From: Metamycoplasma gateae
Lineage (GTDB): Bacteria > Bacillota_I > Bacilli_A > Mycoplasmatales > Metamycoplasmataceae
Length of the DNA: 64,000 nucleotides
Direction of reading: 5' to 3'
Assembly: GCF_036352135.1 (NCBI RefSeq)
Contig: NZ_CP143578.1
Span: 186,001 to 250,000 of the forward strand
Numbering within the stretch: position 1 is the first letter of the stretch; each line of letters begins with the position of its first letter. Shown here piece by piece: positions 31,105 through 42,193 of the stretch. The position numbers and the translations under genes are program-made. The notes below the pieces were generated by a model. That model had not been told where the DNA came from. It saw nothing but the letters and a program-made list of their open reading frames with translations, and searched no databases.

Positions 31105-31977
31105 TTAATTAATTATTTTTTTATATAAATTAGTTTTGTTTTGGATATCGTATGCTTTTATCAAATTAATCATTAATCCTATTATGGTCATAGGGCCAAT
31201 ACCACCTGGAACAGGCGTTAATAAAGATACTTCATCTAAGTTTATATTATCTATGTTTATATCACCGACGATGCTATTATTTTTTAACCTATGAATCCCA
31301 ACGTCAACTAATATAACAGATTTTTTAAACGAAATATTATCCAAACACCCTCTTGCTCCGGTTGCTACTATTAAAATGTCATTTAGATTTATATCATCTT
31401 TGGGAGTGTTTATATCATAACGTCTAACCTTACAACCTAATTGTTCTAGGTAATTTGATAAAGGTTTACCCACTATCTTGCTTTGTCCCACAATGCCTAT
31501 TTCTTTATTTATAAAATCAACATTATAATCTTTTAAAAGCAATATTATACCTAAAGCAGTTGCTGGGATGAAACTTTTTTCATTCTTAATATAATTTGAT
31601 TTTTGATTAGTTTTTCCAAGACCATCAATGTCTTTCTTAGGATTTATATAATTTAATAATTTATCAGTGTTCTTCACTTTTTTAGTTTGTAAAGGTAATT
31701 GCAATATAAAACCTGTGGTTATTTTGTTTAGTTTTTTTATTGCTATTTTAATTTCTTTTTCACTTGCATTTTCTTTTAACTTTATAAACTCTGTTTTAAT
31801 TCCTAAACTTTGTGCGATATTTAACTTGTGCTTAATATAAATGTTAGATTCTTCAAAATTACCTACTTGTAAAATACCTAAAATTGGCATATTATCTTTT
31901 GCCAAATTTTTAATTTCTTTTAATATTTTTTCTTGTAATTTTGATTTAGTCTCTTTACCGTTTAGATACTTAACCAT
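31105..31977 (-). CDS. folD: Bifunctional methylenetetrahydrofolate dehydrogenase/cyclohydrolase
   Basis: 290 residues. FolD interconverts 5,10-methylene- and 10-formyl-THF, feeding initiator-tRNA formylation. Seen are YIKHKLNIAQSLGI with the catalytic Lys, FILQLPLQ, KDIDGLGKTNQKS, VGQSKIVGKPLSNYL (NAD(P)-binding) and LLTPVPGGIGPMTI. I chose ATG 31977 (MVKYLNGK): the longer frame to 32016 would overlap the upstream small gene, whose TAA is one base before this ATG. It is translationally coupled to that gene. Confidence 0.94.
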   Translation of the reverse strand: MVKYLNGKETKSKLQEKILKEIKNLAKDNMPILGILQVGNFEESNIYIKHKLNIAQSLGIKTEFIKLKENASEKEIKIAIKKLNKITTGFILQLPLQTKKVKNTDKLLNYINPKKDIDGLGKTNQKSNYIKNEKSFIPATALGIILLLKDYNVDFINKEIGIVGQSKIVGKPLSNYLEQLGCKVRRYDINTPKDDINLNDILIVATGARGCLDNISFKKSVILVDVGIHRLKNNSIVGDINIDNINLDEVSLLTPVPGGIGPMTIIGLMINLIKAYDIQNKTNLYKKIIN

Positions 31978-31978
31978 T

Positions 31979-32155
31979 TTAAGCTTTTCTAAATGCACCA
32001 GTTTTACTTTGCACATTTATTGATGTTGTATCTTTTAAAGATTTTGCATAGTCCATAGCTTCTTTTTGAGTTTTAAATACTCTTAAAGCCCTTTGACCCT
32101 TAGGATTTTTAACTGCTCATCCATCAGGATGATTTACAACTAATCTAACTGCCAT
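31979..32155 (-). CDS. DUF2188 small protein
   Basis: 58 residues. The sequence MAVRLVVNHPDGWAVKNPKG, then ALRVFKTQKEAMDYAKSL and a basic tail, has the DUF2188 pattern: an N-terminal strand pair with W-x-V-K and a helix with Ala-rich QKEA. The function of the family is unknown. The ATG follows TAAGGAGTTATA. It immediately precedes folD, one base apart. Confidence 0.8.
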
Positions 32156-32242
32156 ATATAACTCCTTATTGCAAATTTATTATTATATATTATAAGATTA
32201 ATACTCTGTTTTTTGTTTAAATTTAGTATATTTTTAAATAAA

Positions 32243-32274
32243 AAAACTAGTGCTATTTTTTTCACTAGTTTTGG
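32243..32274 (-). terminator. Terminator of the tmRNA gene
   Basis: Perfect ten-pair stem AAAACTAGTG/CACTAGTTTT with a ten-base loop; on the minus strand TTTTTTTATTT follows. Confidence 0.85.
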
Positions 32275-32285
32275 TGTTTTACACA

Positions 32286-32673
32286 TGGTGGAGATGCGGG
32301 GAATCGAACCCCGGTCCGCACAAAATCATAACCTTGCTTCTACAGTTTAGTTTATTTTTGCATAACTTATTAATTTTAAAATAAACAAAAAATCATTAAT
32401 AAGTTTTAGTTTAGTAAGTCGCTTAGTTTTAACTAAAAAATTATTAAGCCTAGCCCAAACCACAAAATTCTTATAACGGGCCATTACAAGATTTTGACCA
32501 ATTTAAAATTAAGCGTAAACTGGGTTTAATTTATTCATCATAACATTTGTCACGAAGAATTCTTTTTCTTTATTTTCTTCTAAGTTTGCATTTAAAAAGC
32601 CTAGAAAGTATTATGGTTTACAAGACCACTGCAACAAAATTAATCAAGAATACGTCGAAGCCATTACATCCCC
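32286..32673 (-). ncRNA. ssrA: tmRNA (SsrA)
   Basis: 388 bases. The 5' end GGGGATGTAATGGCTTCGAC and 3' end CGGACCGGGGTTCGATTC...ATCTCCACCA form the tRNA-like domain, with encoded CCA at 32288-32286. The tag frame runs from GCA at 32589 to TAA at 32509: 26 residues starting ANLEENKEKE and ending LNPVYA, an aliphatic-aromatic-Ala end suited to proteolysis. SmpB is encoded two bases upstream. tmRNA rescues stalled ribosomes and tags their products for degradation. Confidence 0.96.
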
Positions 32674-32675
32674 AT

Positions 32676-33107
32676 TTAATAAATTTTATTTAGTTCTTTT
32701 TTTAAATCTTGTTGTTTTATTTTTTCTCTTTTATCGTATTTTTTTAATCTCTTTGCTAATGCTATTTCGAGTTTTATACGATTATTTACTCAATAGATAC
32801 TAACGGGTATTATTATTAAAGATAACTGCGTTGCATAATTTTTTAATCTTAAAATTTCCCTGCTATGCATTAATAATTTTCTTGATCTATCAAGCTCACC
32901 TTTTACAAGCATATATTGAGAAATGTTCATATTATTTAGCCAAATTTCATTCTTATTACTAATTGAACAAAAAGCATTATCTAGTTTTACATTTTTTGCT
33001 CTCAAGCTCTTCACTTCTCAACCTAAAAGCGAAATACCCGCTTCATATGTGCTGTGTATTTCGTAATCAGAATTGACAAATTTGTTTTTAGCAATTAATT
33101 TCGGCAT
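32676..33107 (-). CDS. smpB: SsrA-binding protein SmpB
   Basis: 143 residues. SmpB is the protein partner of tmRNA. The family hallmarks are NSDYEIHSTYEAGISLLGWEVKSLRAKNVKL (residues 13-43) and HSREILRLKNYATQLSLIIIPVSIYWVNNRIKLEIALAKRLKKYDKRE (about 85-130), followed by a basic tail. The stop TAA at 32678-32676 is two bases before the tmRNA 5' end. Confidence 0.96.
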
Positions 33108-33136
33108 AAATAAAATTATAAACAATAAAAAAAACA

Positions 33137-35275
33137 TTAACATATTTTAGCGTTAATGTTTCCTTTGTCTCTTTCGATCCCACTTATTTCGATCTTGTAA
33201 TTATTACCAACTTTAAAAAAGTATTTATTCCCTTTAGCCTCAAAATTTGAAACCTTAATAACTTCATCATCACTTAAATCTTCAAATCTTATCAGCACAC
33301 TTGTTTGGAACTCATCGATGTTGAAAAAAATACCAAATTTTTCAATAGAAATAGCAGTTGCATCAAATTTTTTACCCTTAAGATTATCAAAAAATTCAGC
33401 TTTTCTAATATCGACTATATCTCTTTCTACAGACATTGCTATTTTTTCGCTTTCAGAATTTAAAATGGCAATTTTTTCGATATCTTTTTTAGTTTTTTCA
33501 TATTCTTCGATATTGAAACTTTTATCTGTGAATAAATATTTTTTAATAAGTCTATGAAGTAATAAGTCAGGATATCTTCTTATAGGAGAAGTAAAATGTG
33601 AATAATTTTTAGAAGCTAATCCAAAATGTCCTATATTATCTGACGAATAAATTGCTTTTTGCATTGTTCTTAATAACGCACTCTTCATATATTCATCTAA
33701 ATGTTTACTTTTTATTTTATTAACCATTTTTGCGAAACTTAATGATTCGCCATCAAACGAAACTACTACATCTTTAAAATTTGCGAAATTAATTAATTGT
33801 TGAAGTTCTAATAATTTTTCATCAGAAGGTTTTTCGTGAATTCTGTAAATAGATGGTATTTTTTTATTATTCATAATTGATGCAATGGTTTCATTTGCTC
33901 TTACCATAAAGTCCTCGATCATGTTTTCACTTTCGCCTTCTTCGCGTATTTTTATATCTATTACTTTATTATCTTTTATTATGATCTTAGGTTCCTTTAT
34001 TTCAAAATTTACATATCCTTCTTCAAGTTTGCACTTTCTTATTATTTTTGAAATATCTCTACTATCGTTCAATAATTGCTTAAGATCCTTGGGTAATTCT
34101 ATTTTATTTTCAAAATATTCATTAACTTGATTATATGTTAAACGGTAATTTGAATTTATTACACTATTATAAACCTTAGCATTAATATTATTACCATCTT
34201 GATCAATTTCTAATTCCAATGTAATGGTGCATCTATCGACGTTTGGATTAAGCGAACAAATACCATTGGATAATTCAAATGGCAACATTGGTATTACTTT
34301 GTCAGGTAAGTATATTGATGTCCCTCTTTTTAAAGCCTCTAAATCTATTGCACTTTCCTCTTTTACATAATGTGATACATCAGCAATATGTATAAATAAC
34401 TTAGTATTATTGTTATTTAATTTGTAACATGAAATTGCATCGTCAAAATCTTTTGTATCAAGTCCATCAATTGTTACAGTTAATAAATTTCTTAAATCTA
34501 TTCTTTCACTTATTTCATCTTTTGAAACATAAGTTGGTAATTTTAATGCTTCGTCTAAAACATCATTAGAAAAATTTAAATCAATTTCATTTTCTGAGAA
34601 AATTCTTTTAAAAGGGTATTCAAAATCATCGGTAGAGCTAATAATTTTATTGAAAGAAATTGCTACGCTTTTATCGTTTGGATTCAATATTTTTGCTTCT
34701 ATTATTTGATTAGTAGTTATATCTTTTGGAATTTGAAAATCATTTAGGATTTTAAAATCAGCTTTATCCTTATCTGCTAGTGGCTCAAATGAGTATTTAT
34801 TTTTTATATCTTTTTTAATATGCCCTACAATAATTTTTCTTTTATGATTTATAAGACTAATTATTTTAGCTTTATACATGATTTCTTTATTTTCATTAAA
34901 ATAGTAAAAAATCATTGCTTCAACAGTATCGCCATTTAAAATATTTCTTAATTCAAAAGGAAATACAATAGCTGCTTTTGAAACATTGTTTTCATCATTA
35001 AAATTAATAAAACCTAAACGTTTATTAGTAATTGCTATTTCTGTTTGTATTGTTTTAATATAAAAAATTGGTATATAAGTGCCATTTTTTCTTTGTTCAA
35101 CTTTATATTCTTCGCTAAGTTTTTTTAAAATGTTAGTAAGTGAATTATTATATTTGGGTTGTATTCTTATTTTTTTTGCAATTTCTAAAAAACTTAGACC
35201 CAGCGGGTTTTTTTGAATTAATTTCAAAATAACTTCTGAATCTAAATTTTTTGTATTTTTGTATTCAAACTTCAT
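33137..35275 (-). CDS. rnr: Ribonuclease R (RNB family 3'-5' exonuclease)
   Basis: 712 residues. It degrades structured RNA; in mycoplasmas RNase R is the only processive 3' exonuclease. An N-terminal winged helix (residues 20-60, GLSFLEIAKKIRIQ) precedes two cold-shock domains and the RNB catalytic domain (TIDGLDTKDFDDAIS with its Asp cluster, IADVSHYVKEESAID, RIHEKPSDEKL, HFTSPIRRYPDLLLHRLI), and a C-terminal S1-like fold (KFGIFFNIDEFQTSVLI). ATG 35275 follows AAGGATAATT; the 15 residues upstream overlap secG. Confidence 0.95.
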   Translation of the reverse strand: MKFEYKNTKNLDSEVILKLIQKNPLGLSFLEIAKKIRIQPKYNNSLTNILKKLSEEYKVEQRKNGTYIPIFYIKTIQTEIAITNKRLGFINFNDENNVSKAAIVFPFELRNILNGDTVEAMIFYYFNENKEIMYKAKIISLINHKRKIIVGHIKKDIKNKYSFEPLADKDKADFKILNDFQIPKDITTNQIIEAKILNPNDKSVAISFNKIISSTDDFEYPFKRIFSENEIDLNFSNDVLDEALKLPTYVSKDEISERIDLRNLLTVTIDGLDTKDFDDAISCYKLNNNNTKLFIHIADVSHYVKEESAIDLEALKRGTSIYLPDKVIPMLPFELSNGICSLNPNVDRCTITLELEIDQDGNNINAKVYNSVINSNYRLTYNQVNEYFENKIELPKDLKQLLNDSRDISKIIRKCKLEEGYVNFEIKEPKIIIKDNKVIDIKIREEGESENMIEDFMVRANETIASIMNNKKIPSIYRIHEKPSDEKLLELQQLINFANFKDVVVSFDGESLSFAKMVNKIKSKHLDEYMKSALLRTMQKAIYSSDNIGHFGLASKNYSHFTSPIRRYPDLLLHRLIKKYLFTDKSFNIEEYEKTKKDIEKIAILNSESEKIAMSVERDIVDIRKAEFFDNLKGKKFDATAISIEKFGIFFNIDEFQTSVLIRFEDLSDDEVIKVSNFEAKGNKYFFKVGNNYKIEISGIERDKGNINAKIC

Positions 35276-35282
35276 TTTTAAA

Positions 35283-35537
35283 TTATCCTTGTTGTCAAAC
35301 AACGCGAAGTATAATTGCAAATAAAAACATTAAAATACCTAACGAAATCATTGATCATTTTAGAACTTTTTTGATTCCACGTTCCTTTGAAATTTTAAAT
35401 AAATCCAAATCATTGCTTCCTACCAACGCTCCGCTAAAACTATTAGAATCAGGGGCCATCATAAATGAAATACCAATTATACCTAATGATATTATTGTTA
35501 AAATTACTACCAATATTCAAACAAGTGTACTACTCAT
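35283..35537 (-). CDS. secG: Protein-export membrane protein SecG
   Basis: 84 residues, two membrane helices (residues 4-25 and 59-78). The linker MMAPDSNSFSGALVGSNDLDLFKISKERGIKKVL contains the SFSGALVG pattern that marks SecG. It is an accessory of SecYE. It precedes rnr by seven bases, an arrangement conserved in many low-GC bacteria. The start follows AGGAGGGAT. Confidence 0.9.
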
Positions 35538-35555
35538 AAAATCCCTCCTGTCTTA

Positions 35556-37229
35556 TTATTTTTTAATTTCTAAATTATATTCTAATAGTTGTTCTTTGCT
35601 AATATCTGAAGGTGCTGATGTTAATAAATCAACCCCTTTAGCATTTTTTGGAAAGGCAATAACATCTCTTATCGATGTTGAATTTGTTAATATCATTAAA
35701 ATTCTTTCAATACCAAAAGCTATACCGCAATGTGGTGGTAATCCGTATTCAAATGATTTTAAGAAAAAACCAAATCTTGAGTTTTGTTCTTTTTCGGAAA
35801 TGTTTAGTATATCAAACATCGTTTTTTGGGTTTTAATATCAAATATTCTTATCGATCCCGAACCAAGTTCAAAACCATTTAATACTAAATCGTATGATTT
35901 TGCTTTAACTTTATCAAATTCACTAGTTTCCAAATATTTTAATGAATCTTCTTCAAATTGAGTAAATGGATGGTGAGCGGGCACATATCTCTTTGTTTCT
36001 TTATCCATTTCAAACATTGGTCAATTTACAATTCATAAAAAGTTTAACTTTTTAGGATCTGCCAGGTTGTATAAATCATTTAATAATGTTCTAATAGCAC
36101 CCAATGATTTAAGAACATCCTCTTCAATGTCACCTGATGAAATTAATGCATATGATTTTTTATTATTTTTAGCTTCTTCTGTTTTTGAAAGACCAATTCC
36201 AACTTCGCATGTAGCACAAGATAAATCTAGTATTTCGAAAAAATCACCATTATTTTTTTTGAATGTTTCATTTATTAATTTTATATTTTCATTTACATCT
36301 CTATCAAAGATAATGGCTTTAACAAATTTTCTATTAAATTTGTGTCTAAATTGTTCTGAATAATCTTGTATTAAAAATTCATATCTTGTATCAGGTTTAT
36401 CATTACCATAATGCTTCATTGAATAATCAAAATCCATTCTAGGAAATTTTTTACTTATTTTAAATCCTAATTCTGTTAATACACTATTTCACATTTCTTC
36501 ACATAATGTAAAAATATCTTCCTGACTCGCAAAAGAAATTTCTATATCTAATTGAGTAAATTCTGGCTGTCTATCTTTTCTTAAATCCTCATCCCTAAAT
36601 ACTCTTGCTAGTTGGAAATATTTTTCAACACCCCCAGCCATTAAAAGTTGTTTAAATAATTGTGGAGATTGTGGAAGAGCGAAGAATTTACCTTTTTTTC
36701 TAGTTGGAACTAAATAATCTCTTGCACCTTCAGGGGTTGATTTTCCCAAAATAGGTGTTTCTACTTCAATAAACCCTTTTTTATCAAAAAAATTTCTCAT
36801 AAGCAAAAGAAGTTTATGTCTCAGTCTTAAATTTTCTGAAACTTTTTGGTTTCTTATATCTAAAAATCTGTATTCTAATCTTAAATCTTCATTAGCTGAA
36901 TTAGTTTTGTTATTATCGATATCAAATGGAATTTGTTTTGAAGAATTTAATATTTTATAGTCTGAAACGAATATTTCTATTTCCCCAGTTTCTAAATCGG
37001 GATTAATTTCTAAACGCTTTTGAACTATTCCACTTACCTTTAAACAACTTTCCTTAGTAAGTAAAGGATCTGAAACATTTGTAAAAACTAATTGTACAAT
37101 ACCTGATGAATCGCGAAAGTCAACAAACATCTGATTTTTAAATTTTCTTTTATTTGCAATTCAACCAAATAATTCTACTTTTTCATTTAAATTATTTAAA
37201 TTTAATTTTCCGCAGTAAGTAGTTTTCAT
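35556..37229 (-). CDS. aspS: Aspartyl-tRNA synthetase
   Basis: 557 residues. Class II enzyme. The N-terminal OB fold (VELFGWIANKRKF, VDFRDSSGIVQLV), motif 2 with FALPQSPQLFKQLLMAGGVEKYFQLARVFRDEDLRKDRQPEFTQLDIE from about residue 190, and motif 3 HCGIAFGIERILMIL are present. The bacterial insertion domain (residues 270-400) is there in short form. It lies six bases after hisS, in one operon. Confidence 0.96.
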
Positions 37230-37235
37230 AATTAA

Positions 37236-38492
37236 TTAAAGCTCCCTTATTTTGTTTTTAAAATCTTCAATATCCTTATATTCAAAGGTGATTTCATTTA
37301 ATTCGGTTTTAACTTTTATTTCATTTTCCCTTGAATTTAATTCTTTAAAAATTAAAAATTTTGGTTTTAATGAATAATTCTTTTTAAACAATTGATTTAT
37401 GTTTGTTTTTGAATTTATTAGTTCAACGTTGAATTGTTGTCTTAAATCGTATGCAATTTTTAGAATAGAACTTTTTTCTTCTTCATTTAAATACCCAATT
37501 AAAATATCAACTGTATTTTTTAAGTTTGAATATTTTTCTTTATTGAACAAGATAATTTCTGAAAGTCTATCAACACCAAATGCAAATCCTATAGAGCCAA
37601 TCTTGGGACCTCCAAAAGTTTCAATCATGCCGTCGTATCTTCCGCCACCTAATATTGTTGATTTAGAACCCAAAGCTTGTGAAGTAGATACAAATTCAAA
37701 AACTATATCAGTATAGTAATCTAATCCTCTTACTAAATGTGGGTTTAATTTATATTTAATATTAAATTTCTTTAATAGTTCTAGTAAGCTATTGAATTCT
37801 TTCGTTTCTTCTTCGCTTAAAAATTCCAATAAAGTCGGAGCATTTTTTACAAAGTCTTTTTCCGATTCTTCTTTATCATCTAAAATTCTTAAAACATTTT
37901 TTTCTAAACGAACCTTAGAAACATCATTTAAATCATCTTTATATTTTTTGAAATATTCTTTTAAATAATTAATATATTTGTTTCTACTTTCAAAACTTCC
38001 TAAATTATTTATTTCCAACACAAAATCGTCTATTTTTAATTCGTGTAAAAAATCATTAGCAAGTTTTATTGCTTCAAAATTAGAAAATACCGATTTTTCT
38101 TCAATTAATTCAACCCCACCTTGAATAAATTGTCTATATCTTCCTTTTTGGGGTCTTTCATATCTAAACATAGGTCCGAAGTAAAATAATTTAGATTTTG
38201 CAAGATTATTGATTTTATTTTCCACAAACGCTCTAATAGTAGAAGCAGTTGCCTCAGGTCTTAAACATATTCTTCTATTACCGTTATCATTAAAGACGTA
38301 CATTTCTTTGGTTACAATATCACTTGTTTCACCCGTTGTTCTTACAAAAAGATTGTAATCTTCTATTATTGGTGTTTCGATATAATCAAAGTTATATCTT
38401 CTGCTAACTTTTTCAAAAGTGTTTCTAATGAAATTCAAAACTTTTGATTCATCTCCGAAAATGTCTTTAGTACCTTTTAGTCTATTAATCAT
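37236..38492 (-). CDS. hisS: Histidyl-tRNA synthetase
   Basis: 418 residues. Class II enzyme. The family start LKGTKDIFGDES, motif 2 LFYFGPMFRYERPQKGRYRQFIQGGVE, the His motifs LVRGLDYYTDIVFEF and GGGRYDGMIETFGG, and motif 3 IGFAFGVDRLSEII are all found. The ATG follows AAGTAGGAGGCCTA. First gene of hisS-aspS, 18 bases behind secDF. Confidence 0.97.
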   Translation of the reverse strand: MINRLKGTKDIFGDESKVLNFIRNTFEKVSRRYNFDYIETPIIEDYNLFVRTTGETSDIVTKEMYVFNDNGNRRICLRPEATASTIRAFVENKINNLAKSKLFYFGPMFRYERPQKGRYRQFIQGGVELIEEKSVFSNFEAIKLANDFLHELKIDDFVLEINNLGSFESRNKYINYLKEYFKKYKDDLNDVSKVRLEKNVLRILDDKEESEKDFVKNAPTLLEFLSEEETKEFNSLLELLKKFNIKYKLNPHLVRGLDYYTDIVFEFVSTSQALGSKSTILGGGRYDGMIETFGGPKIGSIGFAFGVDRLSEIILFNKEKYSNLKNTVDILIGYLNEEEKSSILKIAYDLRQQFNVELINSKTNINQLFKKNYSLKPKFLIFKELNSRENEIKVKTELNEITFEYKDIEDFKNKIREL

Positions 38493-38510
38493 TAGGCCTC
38501 CTACTTAAAA

Positions 38511-41168
38511 TTACATTGAAAAATCATTTATACCAATAAATACTTGTTCTTGAATTTTCTCTGTTGCTCAGAAATTATTTTGAATTCTTTTTAATTTGTT
38601 TTTGTATTTATTGTTTAATAATCTTTCTCAAATTCTTGGCATTACAAATAAGTTTAAGTATCACAAAATCATTAATGATGATGAAATAATAACAACTGTG
38701 TTAAATGATATATTTACCAATAAAAATGGTGCAGTTAATAACATTATTACCCCAAATAACATATTGAAATTTTGGATAGAAATCATATCTGTAATTATTA
38801 ATTTGAAAATACTTCTTATTTGATCTTCTTTATATATGAAATTTTTTGTATTAATATCTTTCTTGATTTCTGATTTTATTCTAGATGAAATTAAAGTGTG
38901 ATCAATTGTATTTATAAATGTTGCAAACAAGATTCCTGCAAACATATAAACATCAATATGAGTTCTAAAAATTGCTAAGAATGATATTATTAAAGTTATT
39001 AAAATAAATTGCTTTATCACATAAATAATTGATGATTGTAATGAATATCTAAATGATAGATATATAGCTATTGATATATTTACAAGGAAGATCAATAAAA
39101 TATTTCATCCTACCGTTTGTAATGCGGTTGTATTTTTTAATAAATTAGAAGTTTTTATTAGTTCAACATTAGCATAATTTTTTTCTTCAAAAAAGTTTAC
39201 TAAGTCATTATTTATAAATTCATTAATATTATTTTTTGAATAAATTAATAATGAATTTAGACCATCTTCATTTATTTTAATATTTTGAATTGTTATATCC
39301 TTACCAATATTTTTGCTACTTGTTATAAATTCGGTTATATCATTCATTATCAAAATATGTGAATTTCTGCTTTCGTTATTTTTAAAATCTAATCCAATTG
39401 AGTAAATGAAATTATTTTTAAAATTATTTCCTAAATTTAGACCATTTACAAATGAATTATCTTTTATTGCAAACGTTGAATATGCAATTAGCCCTACTAC
39501 AGCAAATATTATTAGGGGAATTATAAAGAATTTTAACTTGAACAAATTATCTAACTTACTTGATAGTTTGCATACTCTTGTCTTCGAACAATGTACTAAA
39601 TGTTTTTTATTATCAAAGAATTCTGTTTGTATTATTGATTTAAATATAAGCGGATTTAATCCAATAATTATTGTGGCAATAAGAATTGCTCCAACTCCAA
39701 TTGTTGCTCCTATTGTAGTTGAGTGATTTATATTTAAATAGAAAGATACTATCGAAGCAATTGCTAATGTCGCAATCACATCCAATCCGAAAGAAAATGT
39801 TTTTTTGGTTGCCTTGTTAATTGCTTTATTAGTATTTGAGCCTTCTCTTATTTCTTTATTGAATATTTGCAGTTTTTTAGCCAATAAGTTAAATGCGATA
39901 AATAAAATAATTATAGTTGATAATACAATTAATGAATTAATCATTACACCAAAAGCGGTTAATATTGATAAAAATACAAATATTAAGAATGCCATTGTTA
40001 TACTTGCAATAATGCCCAAAAATCTATGTTTTAAAACCAAGAATAAAGCCATTACTGCAAATGAAATTAATATAAGTATTCCATAATAGTCAAATTTATA
40101 AGCTTTTTTTGTTTCAAAGTAAGAAAATTCTTTATCCAAAACAAATGGTGTGTATGAAAAGTTAATTAATGATGTTAATTGCTTATTTGAATAACCATTT
40201 GGACTATTGTTGATTAAATAAAATATTGAATCTCGTTTCTGTGATGAAATTAATGAAACTGGAGAAACAGAAGAAATCAAATATCTTTGAGCATTTATGG
40301 AATTTTTTAATATCGGATCAACTGAACTTAAAATATTGCCATCTTTATCTCTAGTTATTTCCTTATCAGGATTATTTTTAACGTAAGCATATCTAACAGG
40401 ATTTTTACCAGCTTTTTCTCAATTTTCACTGTCGTTTTCAATCGCGTTAGCAATAAATTCATCTAGATTTAATCAGAAATAAACTTTATTTTCTGGTGAT
40501 TCTGGATTTTGGTTTTGTCCTTGAAATCCTCTAATTCAATAATCATATGCTAAATGAGTAAATTGATCTCAAGCATAACTATTTAATTTTATTTGAATTC
40601 TATCCGCATATCCCTGAGGGATTTTATCGCTTGCAGGATTTGGATCCAAATCCATATTAAAGTTTTTTGAACCTTCTTCGATTAAATTATTTAAACCTTT
40701 TTTTTCAGATGGAGCTGAAGAATTTTGATATCTTCCTTTGTAAAAAAGTGGATTACCGTTGTGATCAGTAATTGTTAAATATGGTTTATTAACCAACGAA
40801 TTAATTAATTGTTTTTTTGAATCGTCGTTTGTTGCGTTTAAACTTTTCACTTCAATTAAATTATTCTCAAGAAGATTAACATCAAAATTAGAAGTTAACT
40901 TATCCCCCTTCTCTTGTAAATATTTTTTAACATTTTCTGCAATTTGATAAGGTGTTAGCGTACCTTTAGAGTTAGATTGAAATTTATCCTCTTGTATTTT
41001 TAAAACAATTTTTGAGCCTATAATTTCTTTGTTTGTAGAATTATTTTGTTTTAATGTTGGATTCAAATAGAATAAAGATCCGAACACAGTTGCAATAATC
41101 ATAATTAAAAGAATAAATATACTAAATACTCATTTTACTGCAGGACTAATCTTACTTTTTTTATTCAT
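38511..41168 (-). CDS. secDF: Fused SecD-SecF protein export membrane protein
   Basis: 885 residues. SecD and SecF are joined, as in B. subtilis. The N-terminal helix (residues 14-33) is followed by the SecD extracellular P1 domain (residues 35-340), six helices with FYLNINHSTTIGATIGVGAILIATIIIGLNPLIFKSI, then the SecF half beginning near residue 510 with its own periplasmic domain and helices. The typical D1/D4/D5/D6 motifs are weak, as in other mollicutes. The C-terminus is cytoplasmic. A -10 box ends seven bases before its ATG. Confidence 0.9.
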
Positions 41169-41175
41169 GAATACA

Positions 41176-41181
41176 ATTATA
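41176..41181 (-). promoter_or_regulatory. Leaderless promoter of secDF
   Basis: Minus-strand TATAAT followed by TGTATTC and then the ATG; a seven-base gap, no ribosome site. Confidence 0.55.
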
Positions 41182-41245
41182 TAATAATTGTTATTGTTTT
41201 TTACTATTACTTTTTATAAAATGTTTAGTATTTATGATTATTTAT

Positions 41246-42193
41246 TTATGTATTTATATCATCTAAGTATTGCTCGCCTTCTTCGGTTATTTTTCTTCCT
41301 CTTGCCGTTTTTTCAATAAATTTTTTTATGATAAGTGTCGGTTCTAACTCGTTTATAATTGTGCTTTTATCATCTTTTAATATCGAACTTATTGTCGCTA
41401 ATGATGCCGATTTGTTTTTAAAGGTATTTTTTAGTATTTTTAAATATTCGATTTGAAAAACATTTAAGCCCCCTGGATAAACTTCTAAATAATTAAATGC
41501 TTCGAATACCAAATTAATATCTATTAATTCCTTATTATTGAAAATTGAAAAATCATAAACTCTTTTAAGCAAATTATTAGCAATTCTAGGAGTAAACCTA
41601 CAATTCTTAGCTATTTCATTAATTGCATCTTCATTAATTCTTATTTTATTTCTATTTGCTGAATTTGAAATTATTTTCTTTATTTCTTCAATGTTATAAG
41701 GGACTAATTTTCCAATGTATCCAAATCTATCCTTTAATGGATTTGAAATTAAATTAAATTTTGTCGTTGCACCAATTAAAGAAAATTTATTTAAATTTAA
41801 ACGCATAATTTTCATATCGCCTTCAACACCAATTGGTAAATCAATAACGTAATCCTCAATAGCAGAATATAAAAGTTCTTCAATATTTTTACTTATTCCA
41901 TGTATCTCATCGATAAATAAAATATCATTTTCTTTCAATGAAGAAAATAAAGTTAATAAATCACTTTTTTTCTGTATTAATGGACCCTGAACATAAATTA
42001 TGTTTGTTTTTATTTCGTTTGCAATTATTTGAGCTAATGTAGTTTTTCCAAGACCAGGAGGACCATAGAAAAGAATATGATCAATCGGCTTGTTTTGTTT
42101 ATTAGCTGAATTAATCATTACTTTGAGAGTTGAAGTTATTTTACTTTGCCCAATGAAATTATCAAAAGTTTTAACCCTGAATTCTTGTTTCAT
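41246..42193 (-). CDS. ruvB: Holliday junction helicase RuvB
   Basis: 315 residues. AAA+ motor of branch migration. FDNFIGQSKITSTLKV, Walker A GPPGLGKTT near residue 44, Walker B ILFIDEIHGISK, sensor 1 LIGATTKFNLIS, arginine finger region DRFGYIGKL, and the winged helix at the end (KFIEKTARGRKITEEGEQYL) are in order. It overlaps ruvA by 23 bases. Confidence 0.96.
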   Translation of the reverse strand: MKQEFRVKTFDNFIGQSKITSTLKVMINSANKQNKPIDHILFYGPPGLGKTTLAQIIANEIKTNIIYVQGPLIQKKSDLLTLFSSLKENDILFIDEIHGISKNIEELLYSAIEDYVIDLPIGVEGDMKIMRLNLNKFSLIGATTKFNLISNPLKDRFGYIGKLVPYNIEEIKKIISNSANRNKIRINEDAINEIAKNCRFTPRIANNLLKRVYDFSIFNNKELIDINLVFEAFNYLEVYPGGLNVFQIEYLKILKNTFKNKSASLATISSILKDDKSTIINELEPTLIIKKFIEKTARGRKITEEGEQYLDDINT

